From Amycolatopsis pithecellobii (GTDB taxonomy: Bacteria; Actinomycetota; Actinomycetes; Mycobacteriales; Pseudonocardiaceae): a stretch of DNA of 43,339 nucleotides. The stretch's first letter is position 1; each line of letters begins with the position of its first letter. A program made the translations under genes and the position numbers. The stretch lies in NCBI RefSeq assembly GCF_009707865.1, contig NZ_WMBA01000068.1, positions 1 through 43,339 on the forward strand, in the 5' to 3' direction. Shown here one piece after another: positions 42,892 to 43,339 of the stretch. The notes under the pieces were generated by a model that worked only from the letters and a program-made list of their open reading frames with translations, made no database searches and had not been told where the DNA came from.

Positions 42892-43263
42892 ATGCCGGCG
42901 AGATTGAACGCGACGAGGTTGTACGCGGCCCTGGACGCCGAGCGCACAGCGCGCAGGTTGTCGTGGCGTCAGCTCGCGGCCGAGGCCGGGGTGAGTGCGT
43001 CTCTGGTCAGCCGGATGGGAAACGGGCACCGGCCCGATCTTGACGGGTTCATCGCACTGGTCCAGTGGCTCGGCTTGCCGGCCGAGACGTTCATGGTGTG
43101 GCCGGAAGGCGTGCGCGACAAGTCTTCCCGCCCGTCCTTGGAGGCACAGCTCGCTCCGCTGCTGCGAGCCGAGGAAGAACTCAGTGAGGCCGACCAGCAA
43201 CACGTCCTGGACGTCGTCGGCATCACGCTTCGACATATGAGGGCCAAGAACAAGGGAGGCTGA
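42892..43263 (+). CDS. XRE-family transcriptional regulator
   Basis: 123 residues. The helix-turn-helix is TRLYAALDAERTARRLSWRQLAAEAGVSASLVSRMGNGHRPDLDGF. The middle, LVQWLGLPAETFMVW, is usual for this actinobacterial subgroup, and a helical tail follows (LSEADQQHVLDVVGITLRHM). Relatives are often followed by an ImmA/IrrE-type metalloprotease gene; here the window ends 76 bases later, after a GTG frame of only 15 codons. It may regulate the divergent DUF2188-like gene. The ATG follows AAGGCGGTAAGA. Confidence 0.85.
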   Translation: MPARLNATRLYAALDAERTARRLSWRQLAAEAGVSASLVSRMGNGHRPDLDGFIALVQWLGLPAETFMVWPEGVRDKSSRPSLEAQLAPLLRAEEELSEADQQHVLDVVGITLRHMRAKNKGG

Positions 43264-43339
43264 GGTGCCCCTCAGCTTGAGTTTTAACCTGTTCGGCGTG
43301 GTCGGGGGGTGACCGGTTTGGCTTTCGTGGTCGTGGTCG

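Noticed and set aside
43265..43312. Short GTG frame after the last XRE gene
   Set aside because: Only 15 codons before a stop; too little to support a gene, though a truncated downstream gene cannot be excluded.

Overview
This is high-GC DNA with actinomycete-style gene organisation: stop/start overlaps such as TGATG and ATGA, frequent GTG starts, a TadA gene beside a TadA-associated gene, ESX-type secretion cargo-like proteins, a CsoR regulator and a PPOX/F420-type oxidoreductase. The gene set fits a Pseudonocardiaceae-like filamentous actinomycete such as Amycolatopsis. That assignment is inference; no rRNA or marker gene in the window settles it.

Layout. 1-445: the cut-off end of a condensation-domain-like protein and a low-information spacer. 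446-3638 (minus): a tightly coupled three-gene cassette (CBS-nucleotidyltransferase, NAD-dependent 4,6-dehydratase, LegC-type aminotransferase) predicted to make a nucleotide-activated 4-amino-4,6-dideoxy sugar. It is divergent from a four-module XRE/winged-helix/MNT-like/HEPN-like protein (3839-5221). 5377-9621: a small protein, tRNA-Ser(GGA) with a strong terminator, then a four-gene operon built around an FtsK/HerA-type ATPase with three ATPase-like modules. 9623-16751: housekeeping genes (metK, an extracellular lamin-tail nuclease, tRNA-Ser(CGA), tadA and partner, an M20 amidohydrolase, tyrA).

17522-23323 (minus) is the most interesting block. One operon encodes an ECF-like sigma factor, a two-domain small protein and a TPR-CHAT (caspase-like) protease. 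The operon upstream encodes a papain-family protease and a nine-copy GAWDPN-repeat protein. The protease and the repeat protein share a C-terminal domain. Both operons are preceded by the same two-box promoter-like motif. I infer one regulon: a sigma factor that activates itself, a caspase-like protease, a papain-like protease and a scaffold-like repeat protein.

23522-28198 holds regulator/target pairs: TetR with an NmrA-like reductase, and a MarR/GbsR-type regulator with an ABC exporter, each with palindromic operator candidates. 28289-36416 holds a semialdehyde dehydrogenase, a type VII secretion cargo-like operon whose last codons lie in an array of 22-bp repeats, a duplicated membrane/PH-like protein, a YdjM-like hydrolase, a PPOX protein, CutA and a pyruvate-oxidase-like enzyme. 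36426-37465 is a decayed D-glucarate pathway (kdgD and gudD remnants). 37466-42444 is a metal locus: permease, copA, copZ, a nickel/cobalt transporter and csoR, with two different operator candidates. The window ends with a divergent DUF2188-like/XRE pair.
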